Source of the DNA: Verrucomicrobiota bacterium
GTDB lineage: Bacteria > Verrucomicrobiota > Verrucomicrobiia > Chthoniobacterales > UBA10450
Assembly (NCBI GenBank): GCA_003217965.1
Contig: QHNB01000225.1
Location: 1-15,436, forward strand
Reading direction: 5' to 3'
Length of the DNA: 15,436 nucleotides
Each line of letters begins with the position of its first letter. Position 1 is the first letter of the stretch. The position numbers and the translations under genes are program-made. The notes beneath the pieces are model-generated. The model worked only from the letters and a program-made list of their open reading frames with translations, made no database searches and had not been told where the DNA came from. Shown here piece after piece: positions 7,294 to 14,351 of the stretch.

Positions 7294-8697
7294 CTAAAAC
7301 TCCGCGTTACCTGGCGTGCGGGCGAATGGAATGACATCACGAATATTCGAGATACCGGTAAGGAACATGAGCATGCGCTCGAACCCTAAACCAAATCCTG
7401 AATGCGGTACCGTACCGTAACGTCGCAGGTCGAGATACCATTTGTAATCGGCCGGGTTCATTTTGTGCCGCCGCATACTTTCTTCCAGCACGTCGAGCCG
7501 TTCCTCGCGTTGACTACCGCCGACTATTTCTCCAATTCCTGGGACCAGTAAGTCCATGGCGGTCACTGTTTCGCCGTCATCGTTCAATCGCATGTAGAAG
7601 GGCTTGATCTCTTTTGGATAGTTGAAGGCGGTCACCGGACATTTGAAATATTTCTCGGTCAACCACCGCTCGTGTTCAGATTGCAGGTTTAAGCCGTATC
7701 CTACTGGGAACTCAAATTTCTGACCGCTTTTCTCCAGCAGCTCGACCGCCTCGGCATAACTGATTCGCTGAAAGGGCCGATTCACCACGAAATCGAGGCG
7801 TGCGAGTAGCTCGCGGTCTACGAATTTCGCAAATAATCCCAGCTCCTCCGGGCAGTTATCGCGAATCTGATAGATTAGATACTTAACCAATTCTTCGGCC
7901 AGATCCATGTTGCCTTGCAAATCGGCAAAGGCCATCTCGGGCTCGATCATCCAGAACTCGTTCGCGTGTCGGGAGGTATTCGAGTTTTCCGCACGGAAGG
8001 TCGGTCCGAAGGTGTAAACCTTGGATAATGCCGAGGCGAACGCTTCCGCCTCGAGTTGCCCGCTCACAGTCAGATAGGTTGCTCGGGCAAAGAAATCTCT
8101 TGCGTAATCGATCTCGCCATCGGCTTTCCGCGGTGCACTGTTTGGGTCGATGGTAGTGACGCGAAACAATTCGCCCGCGCCTTCGCAATCGCTCGCGGTG
8201 ATGATGGGCGTATTTAAATAAAAAAAGCCACGGTCTTGAAAAAACCGATGAATGGCGAAGGCAAGGCGGCTGCGGACGCGAAAAACAGAGCTAAAAAGAT
8301 TCGAACGCGGCCGCAGATGCGCGATTTCGCGAAGGAACTCGGGTGTGTGTCCTTTCTTTTGCAGTGGATAACTTTCATCCGAACCGCCAACGATCGTTAT
8401 CTCTTCTCCAACAAGTTCCCAATTCTGGCCTTTGCCCTGTGACTCGACCAGTGCGCCGCGGACGGCAACGGAAGCGCCCGTAGTCAATCGCTCTATCGCC
8501 GCGTAATTCGGCAGACTATTTCGGGCGATGACCTGGAGATTGCGGAGACATGATCCATCATTCAGCTCGATAAAGGAAAAGTCTTTCGAATCCCGACGGG
8601 TCCTGACCCATCCCTGCACTAAAATCGCCGAGACTGGCGCATTGCTTCGCAAGGCGTCCTTTATCGAAGTCGGTGATAGTGCGACCGAGTCAGTCAT
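7294..8697 (-). CDS. asnS: Asparagine-tRNA ligase
   Basis: A 467-residue class IIb aminoacyl-tRNA synthetase that charges tRNA-Asn, close to the 466 residues of the E. coli enzyme. The N-terminal OB fold binds the anticodon (VQGWVRTRRDSKDFSFIELN, 27-46). The catalytic core has motif 1 ending at NTPIITASDCEGAGELF (about 162-178), motif 2 FRAENSNTSRHANEFWMIEP (234-253) and motif 3 GFGLGFERML (434-443). The motifs and the AsnRS-type insertion ITASDCEGAGELF separate it from AspRS. An in-frame GTG at 8700 precedes the ATG, but ATG at 8697 is preferred; the ribosome site is weak (TGAGTG). It lies 213 nt downstream of surE on the same strand and is followed by the SDR after 15 nt. Confidence 0.97.
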   Translation of the reverse strand: MTDSVALSPTSIKDALRSNAPVSAILVQGWVRTRRDSKDFSFIELNDGSCLRNLQVIARNSLPNYAAIERLTTGASVAVRGALVESQGKGQNWELVGEEITIVGGSDESYPLQKKGHTPEFLREIAHLRPRSNLFSSVFRVRSRLAFAIHRFFQDRGFFYLNTPIITASDCEGAGELFRVTTIDPNSAPRKADGEIDYARDFFARATYLTVSGQLEAEAFASALSKVYTFGPTFRAENSNTSRHANEFWMIEPEMAFADLQGNMDLAEELVKYLIYQIRDNCPEELGLFAKFVDRELLARLDFVVNRPFQRISYAEAVELLEKSGQKFEFPVGYGLNLQSEHERWLTEKYFKCPVTAFNYPKEIKPFYMRLNDDGETVTAMDLLVPGIGEIVGGSQREERLDVLEESMRRHKMNPADYKWYLDLRRYGTVPHSGFGLGFERMLMFLTGISNIRDVIPFARTPGNAEF

Positions 8698-8727
8698 CAC
8701 TCACATCAGGAAACCAGGAATCTAGGA

Positions 8728-8742
8728 AAAGCAACTTGCTTT
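8728..8742. repeat. Perfect inverted repeat AAAGCAA-C-TTGCTTT in asnS leader
   Basis: A 7-1-7 perfect palindrome 30 nt upstream of the asnS start codon. The one-base spacer makes it unsuited to an RNA hairpin but suitable as a dimeric DNA-binding site. No regulator is known for it; chance occurrence is possible. Confidence 0.4.
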
Positions 8743-8775
8743 GCTGACTCTTGTTTCTGGAAACCCGTTGTATCG

Positions 8776-8790
8776 AGATTGTCACAATCT
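8776..8790. promoter_or_regulatory. Palindrome AGATTG-TCA-CAATCT upstream of asnS (possible operator)
   Basis: A perfect 6-3-6 inverted repeat about 80 nt upstream of the asnS start, in the surE-asnS gap. No flanking U-tract is present, so it does not look like a terminator. Its symmetry and AT-rich arms resemble a transcription-factor half-site pair. The rest of the gap (8701-8910) shows no RNA gene, T-box or riboswitch that I can recognise. Confidence 0.3.
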
Positions 8791-8910
8791 ACCCTTTCGG
8801 GATGAGAATCTGCTGCTGAGATGGACCAGATCGCTCGGCGTGAGCAGTACTAACTTAGGCGAAATTGTCGCCCGAACCTCGGTCCTAAATACGCCGAGAG
8901 GCAAACGTTA

Positions 8911-9744
8911 TCATCCAACGGCAGATTCGAATTTACGCTTCTTTTTTGGGGAGCGGCTCTTCCTGCTTGCGTGAGTTGATTTCCCCGTAGCGCCCAGCGC
9001 TGGTGTAGCTGGTGTATTATGAAGAGCGAGAGCGCGAGCGAGTTCTTTTTCGGCCGTAAGATCGAGACGTAGTGGAGTGACCGAGACCCAATGGTGCGCG
9101 AAGGCCCAATGATCGGTGCCTTCTTCTTCTCCCGTCAACGGTATTACCGTGAACCAGAAAATGGGACGGCCCATCGGATCTTTACCGGGAACGACCTTGC
9201 CGTCGTATTGTTGAACGGCTTGCCTGGTCCAGCGAATTCCACGCGGTTTGGCCGGCAAATTTACATTTACGAGGCACATCGTTTCTTCTTCGAGTAACAA
9301 GCGGAGCACCTTTGCGACATATGGCTCCAAGGCCGTGAAATTCGGCTCCTTCTCACCCACTGCCGTGCTAAAAGCGATACCACGCAAGCCGAGTAAAGCA
9401 GCCTGTTTCGCGGCCGCCAATGTGCCCGAATGCCAGCAGGAGTTGCCGAGATTTGGGCCCAAATTAATACCGGAAAGAACAAGATCGACATGCTCCCAAT
9501 GATGAGTGCCAAGGGCGACGCAATCGGCTGGCGTGCCATTCACCCGATAGGCATCAAAATTACCCAGCGGAACACGCCGATAACGCAGCGGTCGTGAAGA
9601 AGTGATGGCGTGGCCCATCGAGGATTGCTCGACATCAGGTGCGACGATACGAACTTCGCCAAAACGAGCCGCTACCTTGGCCAAAGCCAAAATGCCAGGG
9701 CTGTAGATGCCATCATCGTTGCTGATCAAAATCCGCCGCTTCAT
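8911..9744 (-). CDS. surE: 5'/3'-nucleotidase SurE
   Basis: A 277-residue metal-dependent nucleoside monophosphate phosphatase. The acidic metal site is complete: ISNDDGIYSPG with Asp10 and Asp11, Ser41 in VEQSSMGHAIT, and Asn94 in LSGINLGPNLG. The NGTPADCV segment (69-76) and TDHWAF...VSVTPL (210-225) are also typical. The enzyme acts in the cytoplasm in nucleotide pool and stress survival functions. The frame extends to 9807, but homologues begin at MKRRILISNDDG, so ATG at 9744 is preferred; its ribosome site is weak. A basic, low-complexity tail (about 251-277, with RKSRSPKKKRK) is longer than in typical 250-residue SurE proteins. The start is divergent from the lipid kinase, 77 nt away. 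Confidence 0.95.
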   Translation of the reverse strand: MKRRILISNDDGIYSPGILALAKVAARFGEVRIVAPDVEQSSMGHAITSSRPLRYRRVPLGNFDAYRVNGTPADCVALGTHHWEHVDLVLSGINLGPNLGNSCWHSGTLAAAKQAALLGLRGIAFSTAVGEKEPNFTALEPYVAKVLRLLLEEETMCLVNVNLPAKPRGIRWTRQAVQQYDGKVVPGKDPMGRPIFWFTVIPLTGEEEGTDHWAFAHHWVSVTPLRLDLTAEKELARALALHNTPATPALGATGKSTHASRKSRSPKKKRKFESAVG

Positions 9745-9821
9745 CTCATTAGGAAACGCGTGTCGCAGCAGTTTTGGCCGAATACCTTGCAGACGGAGTT
9801 CTTTCAATCCACAGAGATAAC
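9745..9821. promoter_or_regulatory. Divergent promoter region of surE and lipid kinase gene
   Basis: These 77 nt separate two divergent start codons, so promoters for both genes must lie here or extend into the coding ends. I cannot pick out convincing -35/-10 pairs; the inference rests on gene layout only. Confidence 0.35.
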
Positions 9822-10757
9822 ATGCGAATTACACTGATGCATAATCCGTCCGCCGGCCACGGTAAGCATCGCAAGAAAGATTTGATGGCAGCGTTGGCCA
9901 AAACCGATCACCATGCCGTTTATCAATCGACCAAGAAGCGCGGTTACGAAAAAGCGCTCAAAAAACCTGGCGATCTCGTACTAGTTGCCGGAGGCGATGG
10001 CACAGTCACAAAAATCGCCCGCCGGTTGATTGATACGGGCATTCCGCTGGGTGTTCTTCCGCTTGGCACTGCTAATAATCTCGCACGTACTCTCGGGTTC
10101 ATCGTTTCGCCCGAAGAACTCATCGCGCGGTTGGAGGACGGAAAAAAGCACTCTTTTGATGTCGGTGTTGCCCGCGGACCGTGGGGCACGCGATATTTTT
10201 TTGAAGGTGCGGGTGCCGGTCTCCTGGCCGATTACGTTCGAGCTGCAAAGAAAGAAGACAAAAAACCTAAATCGGCGTCGAAAGACCGAGAGATGGCTCG
10301 TCATGTTTCACTGCTGCGACAGCTATTACATGATTATCCGGCTCAGGAATGGAAGATCGACATCGACGGCAAGAATGTTTCCAATAACTACATCCTTTGG
10401 GAAGCAATGAACGTGCGTTCCGTCGGTCCGGCGCTTTACTTTGCCCCTCGAGCTACCACTAAGGATGCTGAGTTCGACTTTGTATGTGTTCGGGAGGCGG
10501 ACCGGTCTCTTCTCTTGGATCATTTCGACGCTCGTTTGGCGGGAAAGAAAAGCAAATTTCCGTTGCCGGTTCGCAGATTCCGTCGATTACGAATTCTTTG
10601 GCAAGGATCGACGCTGCACTTTGACGATAAACTTTGGCCCGGCAAAGGAGAACGGGTCGCCAGCCCGAACGAAATCGAAATTACAGTCAAACCATCGGCC
10701 CTTATCATTTTGCAGCCGGCGACGCCAGCGATGAACCAAGCTGCGAAATCGAAATGA
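9822..10757 (+). CDS. Diacylglycerol kinase-family lipid kinase (YegS/BmrU-like)
   Basis: A 311-residue cytoplasmic or membrane-associated kinase of the DAGK catalytic superfamily, which phosphorylates diacylglycerol or related lipids using ATP. The nucleotide loop reads MHNPSAGHGKHRKK (6-19). GGDGT lies at 57-61 and PLGTANNLART at 80-90, matching the family's GGDGT and GT-x-NDFAR motifs with Asn for Asp. The C-terminal beta domain has NVRSVGPALYFAPRA (197-211). The usual DGLLDV motif is replaced by DAEFDF (215-220), so substrate or metal handling may differ. A Lys-rich insert (142-155) follows EGAGAGLLADYV. The frame opens at 9774 with TTG, but ATG at 9822, beginning MRITLMHNPSAG and preceded by GAGAT, fits the family. 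The gene is divergent from surE. A sphingosine- or NAD-kinase-like substrate cannot be excluded. Confidence 0.88.
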   Translation: MRITLMHNPSAGHGKHRKKDLMAALAKTDHHAVYQSTKKRGYEKALKKPGDLVLVAGGDGTVTKIARRLIDTGIPLGVLPLGTANNLARTLGFIVSPEELIARLEDGKKHSFDVGVARGPWGTRYFFEGAGAGLLADYVRAAKKEDKKPKSASKDREMARHVSLLRQLLHDYPAQEWKIDIDGKNVSNNYILWEAMNVRSVGPALYFAPRATTKDAEFDFVCVREADRSLLLDHFDARLAGKKSKFPLPVRRFRRLRILWQGSTLHFDDKLWPGKGERVASPNEIEITVKPSALIILQPATPAMNQAAKSK

Positions 10758-10823
10758 GGCGACCGGCATCTGGTCAATGGTATTGCGAGTAAACAAGCGA
10801 ACGGTTAATAGCGTGGGGGAGCC

Positions 10824-11153
10824 GTGTCACCTTGTTCCGTCGAATCCAGCCTCACGTCCGGAAAAACATTACTCGCCATCCTGCTCTGCTCAATCATCAG
10901 TTGCGACGGATCGTCCTCAATTGCCGGTAAGTGGCGCAACTCGGGTGATCCAAGCGCGATAATATGGGAATTCCGCAAGGATGGCTCTGTCCTTATCGGA
11001 AACGTTCGCGGCAGATATAGTTTCGGAAATAATCAGCGCGTTAAGGTTGAAACGCCGTTCGCCACCTCTGTTTATCGAATGGAGTTTTCGGGGGATCGAA
11101 TGATCTTAACAGACCCGAATGGGTCCAGGCTTGAGTTCACGAAGCTGAAATAA
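10824..11153 (+). CDS. Small lipoprotein of unknown function
   Basis: A 109-residue secreted protein. Residues 1-27 form a signal with a basic residue (Lys14), the hydrophobic stretch TLLAILLCSIIS and a lipobox-like IISC. Cys27 would be lipidated, followed by DGSSS; Asp at +2 suggests inner-membrane retention in enterobacterial rules, which may not hold here. The mature part has short beta strands (GKWRN, WEFRKDGSVLIG, GRYSFGNN, SVYRMEFSGD, RMILTDPNGSRLEF), resembling small lipocalin-like/DUF5640-type single domains. The start is a GTG with GGGGGAG only 2 nt upstream, so the true start is uncertain, but no better in-frame start exists before the hydrophobic core. It follows the lipid kinase by 66 nt on the same strand. 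Confidence 0.7.
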   Translation: MSPCSVESSLTSGKTLLAILLCSIISCDGSSSIAGKWRNSGDPSAIIWEFRKDGSVLIGNVRGRYSFGNNQRVKVETPFATSVYRMEFSGDRMILTDPNGSRLEFTKLK

Positions 11154-11206
11154 GGTTCGCTTTGGTTATATCCGATCTTTGTTCCTGACCCGCTGATGAA
11201 GTTCAG

Positions 11207-11223
11207 CGGACGCAACGCGTCCG
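11207..11223. terminator. GC-rich hairpin CGGACGC-AAC-GCGTCCG (possible terminator)
   Basis: A perfect 7-bp stem with a 3-nt loop, 54 nt after the lipoprotein stop and 76 nt before the DoxX-like start. No T-run follows on either strand, so intrinsic termination is doubtful. It may stall polymerase, stabilise mRNA ends or assist Rho-dependent termination. Confidence 0.35.
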
Positions 11224-11298
11224 AATGAGTGCTCGGTAAAGCTGACGCACACATTTACGACTTCACTTGGAGTGCTGTAACCGTGCTAGGATAGTCAC

Positions 11299-11709
11299 AT
11301 GCTCAATTTCCATTCTAGCACCGCTGTCATGCACTTCATGCAGCTACTTGTGGCGGCGTTTCTCGCTATTCTCTTTCTTCAGTCTGGCATCGACAAGATT
11401 TTCGATTGGCGCGGCAACCTCGAGTTTGTCAAAGGGCACTTCGCCAGAAGTCCACTGGCCAGGATAGCTACGCCAATGTTCGGTTTGCTTACCATTTTGG
11501 AACTTGCAGCGGGCGCTCTCAGTGCGGTTGGATGTCTCCTCATTGTCCTGCAGGGCGACACCACGATTGCACTGAACGGTGCGTTCATCGCAGCCATTGC
11601 AATCACGGCACTTTTTTTTGGCCAGCGTGTGGCTAAGGATTATCCGGGCGCTGCCATCCTGGTACCATATTTCCTGCTGACCTTGGTCGCTATTTACCTG
11701 CTCGAATGA
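11299..11709 (+). CDS. DoxX-like integral membrane protein
   Basis: A 136-residue protein with four predicted membrane helices (about 11-30, 56-82, 88-107, 116-135), a layout typical of the DoxX/DoxD superfamily. The first helix ends in LFLQSGIDKIFDWRGNLEFV, which matches the family habit of a Gly-x-x-Lys after helix 1. The second helix carries LTILELAAGALSAVG, with the Glu common at this point. The function of such proteins is poorly defined; links to redox balance and respiratory chains are known for some. ATG at 11299 has AGGAT about 6 nt upstream. Two later ATGs (11329 and 11338) are possible starts, as helix 1 begins after them. It is convergent with speA. Confidence 0.75.
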   Translation: MLNFHSSTAVMHFMQLLVAAFLAILFLQSGIDKIFDWRGNLEFVKGHFARSPLARIATPMFGLLTILELAAGALSAVGCLLIVLQGDTTIALNGAFIAAIAITALFFGQRVAKDYPGAAILVPYFLLTLVAIYLLE

Positions 11710-11730
11710 CGGTATAACAGGCAAGGCCGT

Positions 11731-11745
11731 GGATCGGCTCGATCC
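11731..11745. terminator. Hairpin GGATCG-GCT-CGATCC between convergent genes
   Basis: A perfect 6-bp stem with a 3-nt loop lies in the 65-nt gap between the convergent DoxX-like gene and speA. It could serve as a bidirectional terminator or mRNA end, but there is no U-tract on either side. Confidence 0.3.
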
Positions 11746-11774
11746 CTATCGGCGGCAACCGTTACTCAGAGTGA

Positions 11775-13727
11775 TCAGGAAGTTAATGGAAGCCAGGTGG
11801 CCGAGGCCGGTTTCACTCCATCCAAGCTAAGATAAGTATACTCCTGCAAACCGCGTTCGTAATCAGCGAGCAATTTCATAGCATCGCTTGGTTTTAACCG
11901 ATCGCTTTTAATCGCCGCATCGACTTGGGTCTTGAGCAAACGCAGCAGTTCCACTTTGTCCCATTGCGTCATGGAAAGAACTTCGCCGATCGTGCTCCCC
12001 TCAATTACCTCCTCGATATACCAACCGGATTCTTCATCCGGATCGAGAAAGATATGCACTTCGGTGACCCGACCGAACAAATTGTGCAGATCTCCCATGA
12101 TATCCTGGTAAGCTCCGACCATAAAGACGCCGAGGTAATACATATCTCCCGGCGTGATCCGATGCAGAGGAAGGGTGTCGCGAACATCCTGCAAATCGAT
12201 GAACTTCGAAACCTTTCCATCCGAATCGCAAGTGATGTCGACAATCGTTCCGTTCCGTTCCGGCGCTTCAGTTAGCCGATGGATCGGCATGATGGGAAAG
12301 AGCTGGCCGAGCGCCCAGTGGTCGAGAAGCGATTGAAAGACAGAGAAATTGCAAATGTACTGATCGCCGAGGGAGGTCTCGAGTTCTTTCACTTCGTCGG
12401 GCATGTAGCGGAGGCCGCGATGCATGCCGACAATTTGAGTGGCAAGTTGCCAATAGAGATTGTCAATCTTGGCTTTGGATTCGAGATCGAGCAGGCCCAG
12501 GTCAAATGTCTGCTGTGCTTCTTCCTTGATCTGCTGGATATCATGCAAGCTCTCGAGGCGATTGCCGCGTTTTAATCGCTGCTTCACCTCCATCATGTCC
12601 CGGACCAGCTTGTGATCTTTGTCCGTCGCTTCGATCTTCGTTTTGCTTGTTTTTTCGATCGAACTGAATGCTTCCATCACCAAAACCGAGTGATGGGCGA
12701 CAATAGCGCGCCCGCTTTCACTGACGATTGCGGGATGCGCCACGTTCTCCGAGTCGCACACATCCATGATATTCCAGACGACGTCGTTGGTGTATTCCTG
12801 GAGCGAGTAATTAGTCGAGCTGTCAAAACTGGAACGCGAGCCGTCGTAGTCGACACCGAGACCTCCTCCGACATCGAGATAGACCAAGTCGTGGCCAAGC
12901 TTGGCGATCTTTGAGTAATAGCGAGCTGCTTCGCGAACGGCCCGTTTAATCGTGGAGATATCAGGAACCTGTGAGCCAACGTGAAAATGAATCAGTTTCA
13001 GAGAATGGGCCAAGCCTTGCGCTTTGAGCATCTCGCTCGCTGCCACCAAACTGATGGTGTCGAGTCCAAATTTGGCGTTCTCCCCTCCGCTCGTAGTCCA
13101 TTTTCCGGCCCCTTTGCTGTTGAGACGGACGCGGATTCCGATCAACGGCTCAACACCAACTTCTTTCGAGGTACGAATGGTTTGCTCCAGTTCTTCCAGC
13201 TTCTCCACCACAAGAATCACTTGCTTGCCCAGTTTGCGCCCGAGCAGCGCGATGCGGATGAAGGCTGGATCTTTGTAACCGTTGCAAATAATGAGGCTCT
13301 CCGGATCCTTGTGCATGGCGAGGGCGGCGACCAGCTCGGGTTTGCTTCCGGCTTCGAGGCCAAAATGGTACTTTTCACCCGCATCGACGATTTCCTCGAT
13401 TACTTCCCGAAGTTGATTGACTTTGATGGGAAAAACGCCGCGGTAGCTGCCCCGATAATTAAATTCCGAGATGGCGGTTTCAAAGGCCCGGTTGACGCAC
13501 TCGACGCGATGACGAAGCAAATCTTGAAAACGAATAACCAAAGGAAAACCGAGGCCGCGCGAGCGCGCTTCGTTCACCACTTCCAGAATATCAATTGCAC
13601 CGCCGTCTTCCTGTAACGGCTTGGCCACGACGTTCCCGTTGGGATTAATCGAAAAATAGCCGCTCCCCCAACCTTCCACGTTGTAGGTCGCATTCGCCGC
13701 CTCAAGATCCCAATCGGTTTTTGTCAT
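11775..13727 (-). CDS. speA: Biosynthetic arginine decarboxylase
   Basis: A 650-residue PLP-dependent enzyme that converts arginine to agmatine plus CO2, the first step of the agmatine route to putrescine; E. coli SpeA has 658 residues. The fold-III barrel carries the PLP lysine in VFPIKVNQ (Lys102), HFHVGSQ (247-253), the phosphate-binding GGGLGVDYDGS (287-297) and SESGRAI (336-342). The C-terminal beta domain gives ITCDSDGK (498-505), whose Cys completes the partner subunit's active site, and GAYQDIMGDLHNLF (538-551). A helical insertion (about 370-450, HKLVRDMMEVKQRL onward) separates this enzyme from ornithine and lysine decarboxylases. ATG at 13727 lacks an obvious Shine-Dalgarno. No agmatinase or agmatine deiminase gene is next to it. 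It is divergent from the DUF151 gene. Confidence 0.97.
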   Translation of the reverse strand: MTKTDWDLEAANATYNVEGWGSGYFSINPNGNVVAKPLQEDGGAIDILEVVNEARSRGLGFPLVIRFQDLLRHRVECVNRAFETAISEFNYRGSYRGVFPIKVNQLREVIEEIVDAGEKYHFGLEAGSKPELVAALAMHKDPESLIICNGYKDPAFIRIALLGRKLGKQVILVVEKLEELEQTIRTSKEVGVEPLIGIRVRLNSKGAGKWTTSGGENAKFGLDTISLVAASEMLKAQGLAHSLKLIHFHVGSQVPDISTIKRAVREAARYYSKIAKLGHDLVYLDVGGGLGVDYDGSRSSFDSSTNYSLQEYTNDVVWNIMDVCDSENVAHPAIVSESGRAIVAHHSVLVMEAFSSIEKTSKTKIEATDKDHKLVRDMMEVKQRLKRGNRLESLHDIQQIKEEAQQTFDLGLLDLESKAKIDNLYWQLATQIVGMHRGLRYMPDEVKELETSLGDQYICNFSVFQSLLDHWALGQLFPIMPIHRLTEAPERNGTIVDITCDSDGKVSKFIDLQDVRDTLPLHRITPGDMYYLGVFMVGAYQDIMGDLHNLFGRVTEVHIFLDPDEESGWYIEEVIEGSTIGEVLSMTQWDKVELLRLLKTQVDAAIKSDRLKPSDAMKLLADYERGLQEYTYLSLDGVKPASATWLPLTS

Positions 13728-13862
13728 TTAATGCGCGGCCAGCAAACGGATGATATTCAAGGTTCGCAACATGCAAGCGACAGTTCGAAAAATCCGCGTG
13801 TCGCCCCGGGCCATGGTTTCCATCAGCTTGTTTTTCTCTCTCGCATCAGTACCGTCAAATCA
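13728..13862. promoter_or_regulatory. Divergent intergenic region of speA and DUF151 gene
   Basis: This 135-nt gap exists if the DUF151 gene starts at GTG 13863. It must hold promoters for both genes. The minus strand has a TTGACG hexamer (about 13850-13855) as a possible speA -35 element, but no clear -10 follows. No repeat or hairpin stands out. Confidence 0.3.
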
Positions 13863-14348
13863 GTGAACAAGACGGTCATTGAGGTACACGTTCGCGCGGT
13901 CCTGCCCACGAGTGGTGGCTGCGCTGTATTTGTTGGGAACACTGATAAAGTTTTTATTGTTTATGTCGATCAGACGGTCGGCAGTGCCATCACGATGTTT
14001 ATGCGAGAGATGTCGAAAGAACGGCCGCTTACGCATGATTTAATGGCGCATTTGATGACGGCGGTCGGTGCGCGGGTCGAGCGCGTCATCATTAATGATC
14101 TGAAAAACGCGACCTATTATGCCCGCATGATTATCTCGGCGGAAAACGAGCTGCAGCAGAGAAAAATTATCGAGCTCGATGCCCGGCCGAGCGATTGCAT
14201 TGCCATGGCGACGCAGCAAAAAGCCCCAATTTATGTGAGCCAGGAGGTCTGGGATGAAGTTGAGGACATGAGCGATGTCCTCCGCAAAATGGAAGAAGAA
14301 GGTCTCAGGCCGGAGATCGATCCGGAGTCGGAAACAACCGAAGAATAG
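13863..14348 (+). CDS. Bifunctional nuclease family protein (DUF151)
   Basis: A 161-residue protein of the BFN/DUF151 family, whose studied members have DNase and RNase activity or occur in stress and defence settings. The family core is clear: VIEVHVRAVLPTSGGCAVFV near the start, KERPLTHDLM, GARVERVIINDLKNATYYAR, and ELDARPSDCIAMATQQKAPIYVS, where ARPSD is the strongest signature. A C-terminal acidic helix EVEDMSDVLRKMEEEG and an E-rich tail follow. The frame is open back to an ATG at 13731, but that would leave 3 nt to the divergent speA start, and the extra 44 residues look non-conserved, so GTG at 13863 is preferred. No Shine-Dalgarno is visible. It ends 3 nt from the convergent ptsI stop. 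Confidence 0.88.
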   Translation: MNKTVIEVHVRAVLPTSGGCAVFVGNTDKVFIVYVDQTVGSAITMFMREMSKERPLTHDLMAHLMTAVGARVERVIINDLKNATYYARMIISAENELQQRKIIELDARPSDCIAMATQQKAPIYVSQEVWDEVEDMSDVLRKMEEEGLRPEIDPESETTEE

Positions 14349-14351
14349 CGA

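Noticed and set aside
12981..13616. 211-codon plus-strand open frame opposite speA
   Set aside because: It is antisense to the conserved catalytic core of speA and its translation shows no family features; an antiparallel shadow.
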